Positions 55,899-64,000 of a stretch of DNA of 64,000 bases are shown here, in pieces. The notes beneath the pieces are model-generated. The model ran no database searches. It was not told the DNA's origin and saw only the letters and a program-made list of their open reading frames with translations. How positions within the stretch are numbered: position 1 is the stretch's first letter; every line of letters starts with the position of its first letter. The translations under genes and the position numbers were made by a program. This DNA is from SZUA-35 sp963781035 (lineage in GTDB: Bacteria; Actinomycetota; Acidimicrobiia; Acidimicrobiales; SZUA-35), in assembly GCA_963781035.1 (NCBI GenBank), contig CAWAEN010000004.1, positions 992,001 through 1,056,000 of the forward strand, read 5' to 3'.

Positions 55899-57665
55899 TC
55901 TTCACTTCACCGCCGATCGGGCCACTGCACGACGAGGCGGCGGCAATCGATGCCGCGCTGGCCGCCATCGGCGTCGATCCGGTCGTGATCGTCGAGGACG
56001 AACGTTTGGTTCGCGGTGGCACTCATCGGCGGAACGAGCGTCGCCACGCCCTGTTGCCGGCCCTGCACGCCCTGCAGAACGAGTCAGGCTGGATCTCGAA
56101 GGGCGGTCTGAACCACATCGCCGAGGTGCTGCAGGTGCCGCCGGCCGAGGCGTACGGAGTGGCCAGCTTCTACGAGATGTTCACCGTCGACCAGGCACCG
56201 GGTCACGCGGAGGACGTCGTGCATGTCTGCGTCGACTCACCCTGTCTCGAGTTCGCCGAAGCCAAGCTCGCCACCCTCGCCGTCGAAGGGGCCCACGTTC
56301 ACCGCAGTCCGTGTCTCGGCCAGTGCGAACGGGCCAACGCGGTCGACGGGCCGGCGTTGTTCATCCAGGGACGTGGTCGACCCGATTCGGTCCCGGCCGA
56401 TCAGTCGTCGATCGACGGCGAGCTGTGGGATCTGCCACAGAGATACGACCCGTCGTTGGTGCTGCTCTCGCGGGTGGGACGAGTCGACCCGACCTCGCTC
56501 GAGTCCTACGTCGGTGCCGGCGGCTACGAGGCACTGGCTGCCGCATTCACCCAGGGTGCTGCAGTGGTCATCGACGAGGTCTCCTCGGCCGGCTTGATGG
56601 GGCGCGGCGGTGCCGCGTTCCCGACCGGAATCAAGTGGAAGGGCGTCGCCGACGCCGAGGGTGCTCAGAAGCACGTCGTGGCGAACGCTGACGAGTCCGA
56701 GCCGGGCACGTTCAAGGACCGCACCGTCATGGAGAACGATCCGTTCGCCCTCATCGAGGCGATGACGATCGCCGGCTTCGCGGTCGGCGCCACCAAGGGC
56801 TGGATCTACATCCGCGGCGAGTATCCGCTGGCAACCGCTCGGCTGCAGAACGCCATCGAGCAGGCGCGTGCCGCCGGTTTCCTCGGCGACGCCATCGCCG
56901 GAGCGAAGAGCATTTCGTTCGACATCGAGATCCGGCGCGGTGCGGGCGCCTACATCTGCGGCGAAGAAACGGCGCTGTTCAACAGCCTCGAAGGGTTCCG
57001 GGGCGAGCCAAGGCAGAAGCCTCCGTTCCCGACCACACACGGTCTCTTCCACCAGCCCACCGCCATCAACAATCCCGAGACGCTGCTCAACGTCCTGCCG
57101 ATCGTGCTCGGGGGCGGCCACGTCTACGCGGCCAAGGGAACCGAGGGCTCGAACGGTCACAAGCTGTTCTGCCTGAGCGGTCACGTCGCCCGGCCCGGCA
57201 CCTACGAAGTCGAGTTCGGCCCCACCCTGCGAGAGATGCTCGAACTCGCCGGCGGAGTCACGGGAGGCGAACTGAAAGCCATCCTCCTCGGCGGAGCTGC
57301 CGGCAGCTTCGTCGGTCCGGACTCGCTCGACGTACCGCTCACCACCGAAGAGACACGGGCCATCGGCGCCTCGCTCGGTTCGGGTGTCGTCATGGCATTC
57401 AACGAGCACACCGATTTCGAGGCCGTCTGTCTCCGCATCGCCGAATTCTTCCGCAACGAGAGTTGCGGCCAGTGCGTGCCGTGTCGCGTCGGAGCCGTCC
57501 GCCAACACGAAGTCCTGCTCCGCACCGAAGGGCCGCCCGCTGAACGGTGACCTCGAACTGCTCCACGACATCGACCTCGCCATGAAGGACGCCTCCATCT
57601 GCGGCCTCGGCCATACGGCGTCCACTGCGGTGCTGTCCGCCATCGACCTGGGACTCATCACATGA
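55891..57665 (+). CDS. fdhB: Formate dehydrogenase beta subunit, NuoE-NuoF fusion (two frameshifts)
   Basis: About 590 residues. The NuoE-like part has LLPALHALQNESGWISKGGLNHIAEVLQVP, GVASFYEMF and the 2Fe-2S cysteines in CVDSPCLEF and RSPCLGQCERA. The NuoF-like part has GLMGRGGAAFPTGIKW (NADH loop), ANADESEPGTFKDR, GAYICGEETALFNSLEGFRGEPRQKPPFP (FMN) and the 4Fe-4S cysteines ESCGQCVPCRVG with the last in DASICGLGH. It delivers electrons from the Mo subunit to NAD. One extra base near 55925 and one near 57530 break the frame. It overlaps the fdhA stop by 8 bp and the next gene start by 4 bp (ATGA), so all three are coupled. Confidence 0.92.
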
Positions 57666-58627
57666 CCGACGCCGCCGCACCACCCGAGGCACGCGCTGCC
57701 GAGTCGCGAACGGTCACGGTGTCGATCAACGGTGCTGATGTCACGATCGACGAAGGGGCAACGCTGCTCGACGCATGTAACGCGGCGGGAGTCTCCACAC
57801 CGACGCTCTGCTACGCCGAGAACCTGACACCGGTGAATGCCTGCCGGGTCTGTGTGGTCGAGGTCGAGAACTCGCGCACGCTCGTCCCGTCGTGCTCCCG
57901 CGCGGCGGAGCACGGCATGGTCGTCCAGACCGACTCCGCTCGGGTGCGGCACAGTCGCAAGATGGTGCTGGAGTTCCTCGACTCGGGTGTCGATCTCAGC
58001 CAGACGTCGACCCTCGGTGGGGGCGACGATGCGATCTCGCTCGCAGAATGGGCGGCCGAGTACGACGTCGACAGCTCGCGCTACGGCCCGGCGGCCGAGA
58101 AGATCGACGAAGAGATCAAGATCCAGGACAACCTCTACATCCGTGACTACGACAAGTGCGTGCTCTGTTACAAGTGCGTCGAGGCCTGCGGTGACGATGC
58201 GCAGCACACGTTTGCCATCGCCGTCTCCGGCCGCGGATTCGGGGCTCGGATCTCGACCGAGTTCGATGTCTCGCTTCCCGATTCGGCGTGTGTCTACTGC
58301 GGCAACTGCGTGGCGGTCTGTCCGACCAACGCGCTGCAGTTCAAGACCGAGTTCGATCTGCGCCAGGCCGACAACTGGCGCGAGACCGAGCAGACCGTCA
58401 CCCGTACCGTGTGTTCGTATTGTGGTGTGGGCTGCAATCTCGAGCTGCACGTGCAGGACGACACGATCGTGAAGGTGACGAGCCCGAACGATCACAGCGT
58501 GACGAGCGGGCACCTGTGCATCAAGGGGCGTTTCGGCTGGCAATACGTCCAGCCCACCATCACCCGCAGAGACGTCACCCTGACCGAAAAACCTCGGGTT
58601 CCAGCCCCACAGAATCGGGGGTCATAG
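57662..58627 (+). CDS. Detached Fe-S N-terminal part of the formate dehydrogenase alpha subunit
   Basis: Intact 321-residue ferredoxin-like protein. Order: plant-type 2Fe-2S (TLCYAENLTPVNACRVCVVEVE, last Cys in VPSCS), the His-containing HSRKMVLEFL region, two 4Fe-4S sites (CVLCYKCVEACGDD and CVYCGNCVAVCPTNAL), then the molybdoenzyme domain I cluster VCSYCGVGCNLEL...HLCIKGRFGW. In canonical FdhA this runs straight into the Mo domains. Here it stops after VQPT with a short 20-residue tail. The missing continuation is the gene at 53974, upstream of fdhB. The two polypeptides should assemble to one alpha subunit carrying electrons from Mo to the FdhB clusters. Confidence 0.9.
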   Translation: MTDAAAPPEARAAESRTVTVSINGADVTIDEGATLLDACNAAGVSTPTLCYAENLTPVNACRVCVVEVENSRTLVPSCSRAAEHGMVVQTDSARVRHSRKMVLEFLDSGVDLSQTSTLGGGDDAISLAEWAAEYDVDSSRYGPAAEKIDEEIKIQDNLYIRDYDKCVLCYKCVEACGDDAQHTFAIAVSGRGFGARISTEFDVSLPDSACVYCGNCVAVCPTNALQFKTEFDLRQADNWRETEQTVTRTVCSYCGVGCNLELHVQDDTIVKVTSPNDHSVTSGHLCIKGRFGWQYVQPTITRRDVTLTEKPRVPAPQNRGS

Positions 58628-58727
58628 CCTCCGGAATGAGCCGATCGCCTCATGTGGTGGTGGGCAAACTCGTGGGATCCTGTCCCGACGGTGCACTCAA
58701 CGGCGAGTGCCCGGGAGCGAGGCGGAC

Positions 58728-58922
58728 ATGTTCTCCATTCCATTCGACGGACCCAGCTTCGTTGGTCGTCGGGCCGTGGTCCACACCGACAGCGGCCTGT
58801 GCCACGGCATGGTTCGAGCATTCGGAGCCGATGGCATCGACCTTCTGGTCGAACTGACCGATGGCCGCACCCGACTCCGACACTTGGGCCGAGAACAGGT
58901 TCGAGTCGTCGCCTTGGCATAG
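58728..58922 (+). CDS. Small hypothetical protein after the formate dehydrogenase operon
   Basis: 64 residues, MFSIPFDGPSFVGRRAVV at the start, with an alternation of beta strands (GLCHGMVRAFGADGIDLLVEL; RTRLRHLGREQVRVVAL) that suggests a small barrel. A GGAGCGAGG ribosome site precedes ATG 58728. It is in the same direction as the formate dehydrogenase genes and 100 bp after them. No family was recognised. It could be an unrelated small RNA-binding-like protein or an operon accessory. Confidence 0.5.
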   Translation: MFSIPFDGPSFVGRRAVVHTDSGLCHGMVRAFGADGIDLLVELTDGRTRLRHLGREQVRVVALA

Positions 58923-59024
58923 GTATTGGCAGAGAGGCGGGACACCTCGTCCGAGATGCGCTCGCTGGATGAAGGGGGCGAGCGCACGCTCGACGAGGCC
59001 CCCTGATCTGCCGGTGGCCCCAAG

Positions 59025-60836
59025 TCAGGGGCGCGAGTCGACGATCGTCAGTGGCACCCAGCCTCGCACCGAGTTGATCATGAAGACCTCGGTAGCCCGC
59101 TCCAGGTCATCGAGGGTGATGACCTGTTCCACGATCTTGTCGTGCTCCAGGAGCTCAGCTCGGAAGGTGCCGGGAAGCAACCCGCTGGCAACCGGTGGTG
59201 TCACCAGCTGACCGTCCAGTTCGAGCACGACGTTTCCGATCGTGGTCTCGGTGACCTCACCCCGCTCGTTCCAGAGGATCACGTCGGGGGCGTCGGGGTG
59301 CCGTCTGCGCGCTGCGTCGTAGACGACGCGATGGGTCGTCTTGTGGCGGAGGAACAGATCGGTCGACTGCACCGGCGGGTCACCTGACGGGAGCTGATCG
59401 ACGGGAACGATCCAAGGGTCGCCCAGCGTCGGGTTGATCGGAGTGGTGGTGATGTGGATCTCGCCGTCGGGGCCGACGACGATACGCACTCGTTGGGCGC
59501 TGCGATCCTCGATGGCATCGAGCCGCCGACGGAGCCCAGTCGGGTCGATGTCGAACCCGAAACGTTCGGCCGACGCGGCCAGACGATCGAGATGGCGGTC
59601 GAGGAGGGCGATGCCGTCGTTTGGCGTGTAGAGCATGGTCTCGAAGAGATCGAACGGCGCAGGGGCGGACTCGACCACTCGGGTCTTGGTGCGGGTCTCG
59701 AACCACTCGTCGGTCGGGTCGGAGTCCCACACGATGCCGCCGCCGGTGCCGTAGAGGGCGGTGCCACGGTCGATGTCGACCCAGACCGAACGGATGGCGA
59801 CGTTGAATTCTGCGGTCCCGTCAGGTGCGATGATCCCGGCGGCGCCGCAGTACGTGCCGCGGCCGTCGGCCTCGAGTTCGGTGATGATTCGTGAAGTGCT
59901 GACCTTCGGGGCGCCCGTGATCGACGATGGCGGGAACGAGGCGAGGAACACCTCGGTCAACGACGCATCGGTGTCGGCGACGACGGTGCTGACCATCTGG
60001 TGAACGGTCGGGTAGTGCTCGACGGCATGAAGCACCGGGACATCAACGGTGCCCACTCGAGCGACCCGTCCGAAGTCGTTGCGCATCATGTCGACGATCA
60101 TCGTGTTCTCGGCCCGGTCCTTTGCGCTGGCGACGAGTTCATCGGCGAGGCGACGGTCGACATTCGGATCGGAGCTTCGACGGCGGGTCCCCTTCATCGG
60201 CTTCGACACGAGACGCCGGCCTCCATCAGCCAGTGGGGTGCTGCGGAAGAAGAGCTCCGGCGATGCCGAACACAGGGCGTGCGAACCGAGGTCGAGAAAG
60301 ACGAGGTGGTCGGCGCGCTGGGAGCGAGCGAGGGATCGGAACAGTCCGAGTGGGTCGCCGGCGAACGAGGCCTCGAGCCGGAGCGTCATGTTGACCTGGT
60401 AGGTGTCCCCGGCGGCGATGCGTTCCTTCACCAGACGGACCGACGACTCGAACGATCCACGATCGACCGTCGGCCGCCACGGGCCGACCTCGAACACGCC
60501 GCCCTGGGTCTGGTTGGCCAGCGCGTCGTCTGGCTTCGCGGTCTCGAACAGTCCGAACGCGACGAGCGGAGTGTCCTGGCGGCGATGAGCAGCGACGGCC
60601 TGATCGAAGGCCGGCCCGGCGTCGTAGCTGACGAAACCGACGGCCCACAGTCCTTCTGCGGCTGCCTGTTCGATTCGACGCAGCGCCGGCACGACCTCGT
60701 CGGTCTCCCAAGCGATCACCGACGCCACGGGGTCGGTGAACCAGTGCCACGAGCGGTCGCCGTCGGGGCCGGGTAGTGAGGCCAAGGCCCGCCTGACCCG
60801 GAGGTCGGTGGGCCGTGCCGGATCAGATTTCAACAC
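59025..60836 (-). CDS. Aminodeoxychorismate synthase component I fused to aminodeoxychorismate lyase (PabB-PabC)
   Basis: Intact 603-residue fusion. The chorismate-binding half has GDTYQVNMTLRLEA, ASPELFF, SKPMKGTRRR, ENTMIVDMMRNDFGRVA, SITGAPKVSTSRII and YCGAAGII. The C-terminal class IV PLP part has FETMLYTPNDGIALLDRHLDRL, LRHKTTHRVVYDAARRRHPD (PLP Lys) and VTETTIGNVVLEL. It makes p-aminobenzoate for folate, with glutamine amidotransferase PabA expected elsewhere. GTG 60836 or TTG 60833 start. Position beside C1 genes fits a need for folate. It is on the same strand as the MttB-family gene, 76 bp downstream of it. Confidence 0.92.
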   Translation of the reverse strand: MLKSDPARPTDLRVRRALASLPGPDGDRSWHWFTDPVASVIAWETDEVVPALRRIEQAAAEGLWAVGFVSYDAGPAFDQAVAAHRRQDTPLVAFGLFETAKPDDALANQTQGGVFEVGPWRPTVDRGSFESSVRLVKERIAAGDTYQVNMTLRLEASFAGDPLGLFRSLARSQRADHLVFLDLGSHALCSASPELFFRSTPLADGGRRLVSKPMKGTRRRSSDPNVDRRLADELVASAKDRAENTMIVDMMRNDFGRVARVGTVDVPVLHAVEHYPTVHQMVSTVVADTDASLTEVFLASFPPSSITGAPKVSTSRIITELEADGRGTYCGAAGIIAPDGTAEFNVAIRSVWVDIDRGTALYGTGGGIVWDSDPTDEWFETRTKTRVVESAPAPFDLFETMLYTPNDGIALLDRHLDRLAASAERFGFDIDPTGLRRRLDAIEDRSAQRVRIVVGPDGEIHITTTPINPTLGDPWIVPVDQLPSGDPPVQSTDLFLRHKTTHRVVYDAARRRHPDAPDVILWNERGEVTETTIGNVVLELDGQLVTPPVASGLLPGTFRAELLEHDKIVEQVITLDDLERATEVFMINSVRGWVPLTIVDSRP

Positions 60837-60912
60837 AACACCTCCTCAACGGTCGACGCACCCAGCGGGTTCCCGAGGCTCGGTCGCCGCCAGTCTGGGC
60901 TGTCAGCCGATC

Positions 60913-62470
60913 TCATCCGGCATCGCCGACTTTGCGGGCGGCGATGAAGTCGAGCATCGCTTGGTCGACGGCAGGGTCGATCGGGGGCGCTTCGTATACG
61001 GCCAGCATCTTCTTCCATCGGGTGTTGGCTCGCTGTGCGGCGGTGAGGGAACCCTCTTCCGACCACTGTTCGTAGCTGTTGTTGTCGGCGATCGACGAAC
61101 GATAGAACGCGCTCTCGAAGTTGGCGAGGGTGTGTTCGTTGCCGAGGAAGTGCTGGCCAGGTGGGTTCGTGTGGAACGCCTGCATGGCCTGACCGTTGTC
61201 CGACATGTCGATGCCGTTGGCGTAGACCTCCATCATTCCGAGCTGATCGGCATCCATGATCAGCTTCTCGTAGCTGAGGGCAAGGCCCCCTTCCAGCCAT
61301 CCGGCGGCGTGCAGGACGAAGTTCACGCCGCACAGGACAGTGGGAAGAATGGTCGACGCCGACTCGTAGGCGGCTTGGGCGTCCGGTGCCTTGGAAGACG
61401 TGAACTGGCCACCGGACCGGAAGGGGACCCCGAGTCGGCGGGACAGCGACGCCATCACGGCGATCGCCTGCCCGGCCTCGGGGGTGCCGAACGTGGGAGC
61501 CCCGGTGGCCATCGACATCGAGGAGGCAAAGGTGCCGAAGATCACCGGTGCACCGGGCCGGACCAACTGGCAGTACGCCATACCGGTGAGCGCCTCGGCC
61601 AACGCCTGGGCCGCGAGGCCGGCGACCGTGACCGGGCTCATCGCCCCGGCGAGGATGAACGGCGACATGATGCACGCCTGGTTCGTCCGTGGCGTACACG
61701 GTGGCGGCGCCGAGCATCGTGGCGTCCCACCGCAGCGGAGACGACGCGTTGATGAGGCTGGTCAGCACGGTGCGGTCCTGCAGGTCGCCACCGAACGCGA
61801 GACGGGCGAGTTCGACCGAATCCTCGGCCCGTTCCGGAGCCGTGACCGACCCCATCATCGGCTTGTCGGACCAGCGAAGGTGGGCGTACATCATGTCGAG
61901 ATGTCGTTTGTTGACCGGCACGTCGACGGGTTCGCACACGGTGCCGCCGCTGTGATGCAGAAATGGCAGCTGATAGGTCAGCTTGACGATGTTCTCGAAG
62001 TCCTCGAGCGTGGCGTATCGCCTTCCGTTGTCGAGGTCGGTGACGAACGGTGAGCCGTAGTTCGGAGCGAACACCGTGGTGTTGCCGCCGATGCGGACAC
62101 TTCGCTCCGGATTACGTGCGTGCTGGATGAACTCGGCGGGCGCATGCGTCTGCACGATTTCGCGGCACAGCCCGCGCGGAAACTTGACGAGGTCGTCTCC
62201 CTCGATCGTGGCGCCCGCATCCCTCCAGAGATCGAGCGCCTCCGGGGTTTCCTGGAAGGCGATCCCGACCTCGCTCATGATGACTTCGGCGTTCTCCTCG
62301 ATCTTGGCGAGGCCGGCGTCGTCGAGCATCTCGAGCGGCGGCATCTTCCGTTCGAGATACGGGTGGGTGACCGCCTGGTTGGCCGATCGAGCAGCCTGCC
62401 GGCCGGCGCGTCCGCCGCCGCTCCGACGGCCGCTACTCGCGCGGCCCGATGGTGGTGTGGCGTCAGTCAT
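60913..62470 (-). CDS. Second MttB-superfamily methyltransferase (one frameshift)
   Basis: About 518 residues. An Arg/Gly-rich N-terminus precedes MLDDAGLAKIEENAEVIMSEVGIAF, VKFPRGLCREIVQTHAP, FAPNYGSPFVTDLDNGRRYATLEDFENIVKL, PVNKRHLDMMYAHLRWSDKPMMGSV, INASSPLRWDATMLGAA and MSPFILAGAMSPVTVAGLAAQALAEAL. The C-terminal PPGQHFLGNEHTLANFESAFY is the family tail. No in-frame TAG, so Pyl-free. It would transfer a methyl from an amine to a corrinoid protein. It differs clearly from the gene at 4439. One extra base near 61690 breaks the frame. Its start overlaps the end of the RamA-like gene, so the two are coupled. The corrinoid protein was not seen. Confidence 0.87.
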
Positions 62471-64000
62471 CAGCGGGGGCCTCATGTGGTTCGGTGGTTC
62501 GGGGTGGGCGTTGGCGTCGTCGTCGTGGCTCGTTCGAATCGACGGGCGTGGCGGGGAGATCGATCACCGAGGCCAGATGTGGCGTTGCGGGCCGTCTTGT
62601 GCGGGAACGCCATGGCGTTGACGAACAGCTCCTGGAAGCGTGGCTCGGTGGCGGTTTCGATCTTGTCGACCTCGGCGACGACTCGCTCGGTGTCGCGTCG
62701 CTCGGCTCCGGACAACAGCATGCGAACAGCGCCGACACCTGCCGCATTGCCGGTCGAGGTGACGGCGTCGACAGGGCAGTCGGGCACGAGGCCGAGCACC
62801 ATCGCGTAGACGGGATCGATGTGGGAGCCGAACGCGCCGGCGAGCCGGATGTCGGCAACGGTCGTCGAGGCCTGCGTGCTCCATCAGCAGATCGATGCCG
62901 GCCCGTAGCGCGGCCTTCGCCAACTGGATGGCCCGGATGTCGTTCTGGGTGATTCGCAGTTCGGCTCGTGTGGGCGTGGCCTCGGCCAAGACGTAGCTGT
63001 ACGTCCGGTCGTCGGCGACCACCCGTGATCCCGGGCCCGCGGCGAGCTCGCCGCGGATCACGCCGTTGCGATCGATGATACCGGCGAGGAACATCTCGCC
63101 GACGACCTCGATGATCCCGCTGCCGCACACGCCGACGATGCCGAGCTCGTCAGCGGCGGCCTCGAAACCGACTCGTCGGACCACAGCTCGGAGCCGATGA
63201 TGCGATAGCGGGGCTCGAGCGTCTCGCGGTCGATCCGAACCCGCTCGATCGCGCCGGCCGACGCCCGCACGCCGCAACTGATCTGGGCGCCCTCGAATGC
63301 CGGACCGGTTGGTGAAGACGCCGCGTAGAGCTGCTTGGAGTTGCCGAGCACGATCTCGGCGTTGGTGCCGACATCGACGAGGAGCTGGATCTCGTCGGAT
63401 CGGTGTGGCCCTTCGGCGTTGATGGCAGCAGCCGTGTCGGCACCGACGTGGCCGGCGATGCAGGGGGCGACGTAGACCGTGGCGTTCGGGCAGTCGAGGT
63501 CGAGGAGCGGAGCGGCCAGCTCGACGGCGTCACTGGTGGCGAGCAGGAACGGAGCGGCGCCGAGCGGCGTGGGATCGATGCCGAGCAGCAGGTGATGCAT
63601 CACCGGGTTGCCGACGAGGGTGAGACTGAGGACCCGATCGCGGCCGATGATGCCCGGATCGCGCCCGATCGGATGCAGTGGCCAGCAGCTCACCGATCAA
63701 GGCGTCGAGCGCGGTTCGAATCGCCGATGTCAGCTCCCGTTCGCCGCCCGGGTTCATCATCACGTACGACACGCGACTCATGAGATCCTCGCCGAAACGG
63801 ATCTGGGGGTTCATTCGTCCTGCGGTGGCCAGGACCGCACCGGTGGTGAGATCGCACAGATGGCCGGCCACGGTCGTGGAGCCGATGTCGATCGCTACGC
63901 CCAGCGCAACGTCGACGAACCCCGGCCAGATGGCCACGACCCGTGCCGGCCGACGGTGGTTCGTCACGCTCGATCGCAGGTTCGAGGCCGACCGTGACAC
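62463..64000 (-). CDS. RamA-like corrinoid activation protein (ASKHA/DUF4445), 5' end beyond window, frameshifted
   Basis: About 510 residues present. The ASKHA core reads VAIDIGSTTVAGHLCDLTTG (phosphate 1 loop), MNPQIRFGEDLMSRVSYVM, LVGNPVMHHLLLGIDP, APCIAGHVGADTAAAI, DVGTNAEIVLGN, CGVRASAGAIERV, GVCGSGIIEVVGEMFLAGII and RITQNDIRAIQLAKAALRAGI. These match RamA-like proteins that use ATP to reduce Co(II) corrinoid back to Co(I). The N-terminal 2Fe-2S domain would lie beyond 64000. Breaks near 63690, 63180, 62875 and 62595. It is transcribed directly before the second MttB-family gene, which suggests it reactivates the corrinoid used by that enzyme. Confidence 0.83.

Noticed and set aside
56237..58543. 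768-residue open frame on the minus strand opposite fdhB
   Set aside because: Antisense shadow with repetitive Arg/Asp/Val composition; the plus-strand Fe-S and FMN motifs are clear.
1835..63690. Programmed +1 frameshifting or an unusual genetic code
   Set aside because: The many breaks share no slippery heptamer or stop codon, occur in genes of unrelated function and both strands, and often extend short G/C runs.

Overview
The window is 64 kb of high-GC, densely coded chromosomal DNA from a bacterium, most likely an actinomycete-type heterotroph of the Acidimicrobiia kind. That placement is inferred from GC-rich codon use, an MMPL exporter, actinobacterial DUF559/AbiEi-like and GntR-FCD proteins, and a fused PabB-PabC. 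No rRNA, tRNA, CRISPR array, insertion sequence or prophage was seen.

The dominant theme is tetrahydrofolate-linked one-carbon metabolism fed by methylated amines, spread over four blocks. Block A (3.5-8.7 kb) holds folD, a pyrrolysine-free MttB-family methyltransferase and a dimethylglycine/sarcosine dehydrogenase-type flavoprotein. Block B (20.8-29 kb) holds metF, fhs and a GntR regulator on the minus strand, divergent from a second such flavoprotein followed by etfB-etfA. Block C (53.9-58.9 kb) is an NAD-linked formate dehydrogenase operon. Block D (59-64 kb) holds a PabB-PabC fusion, a second MttB-family gene and a RamA-like corrinoid activase running off the window edge. Together they could take N-methyl groups (glycine betaine, dimethylglycine, sarcosine or similar) onto folate, pass electrons to ETF, and oxidise the carbon to formate and CO2.

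The formate dehydrogenase is the most striking part. Its catalytic chain has an in-frame TGA exactly at the active-site Sec/Cys position, followed 12 nt later by a 6-bp hairpin with a GGTCT loop like the bacterial SECIS of E. coli fdhF. The alpha subunit is also split. Its Fe-S domains, including the CxxCxxxC domain I, are a separate gene at 57.7-58.6 kb, while the Mo/Sec part is the first gene of the operon at 54.0 kb, so the gene order is a circular permutation of the usual fdhB-fdhA. A near-palindromic 19-bp element is shared by the region upstream of this operon and the region upstream of fhs.

Between these blocks lie ordinary genes: acyl-CoA dehydrogenase and ligases, uppP, an MMPL transporter, a FetAB-type ABC pair, MFS transporters, an M15 peptidase, an HlyIII-type protein, a RecQ helicase with a phosphoribosyltransferase-like tail, pirin, a lone receiver protein, PolX, a HEAT-repeat family 2 glycosyltransferase with a BcsB-like partner, a DEAD-box RNA helicase, TrmL, a molybdopterin oxidoreductase with cytochrome b, a phospholipase D-type synthase, aquaporin, ProS, a MazEF-like pair and a sugar epimerase.

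Many genes, mainly in the one-carbon blocks, are interrupted by single-base frameshifts, most of them one extra base, yet the protein sequence stays conserved across each break. I read these as sequence or assembly errors and give each such gene as one feature over its full span.
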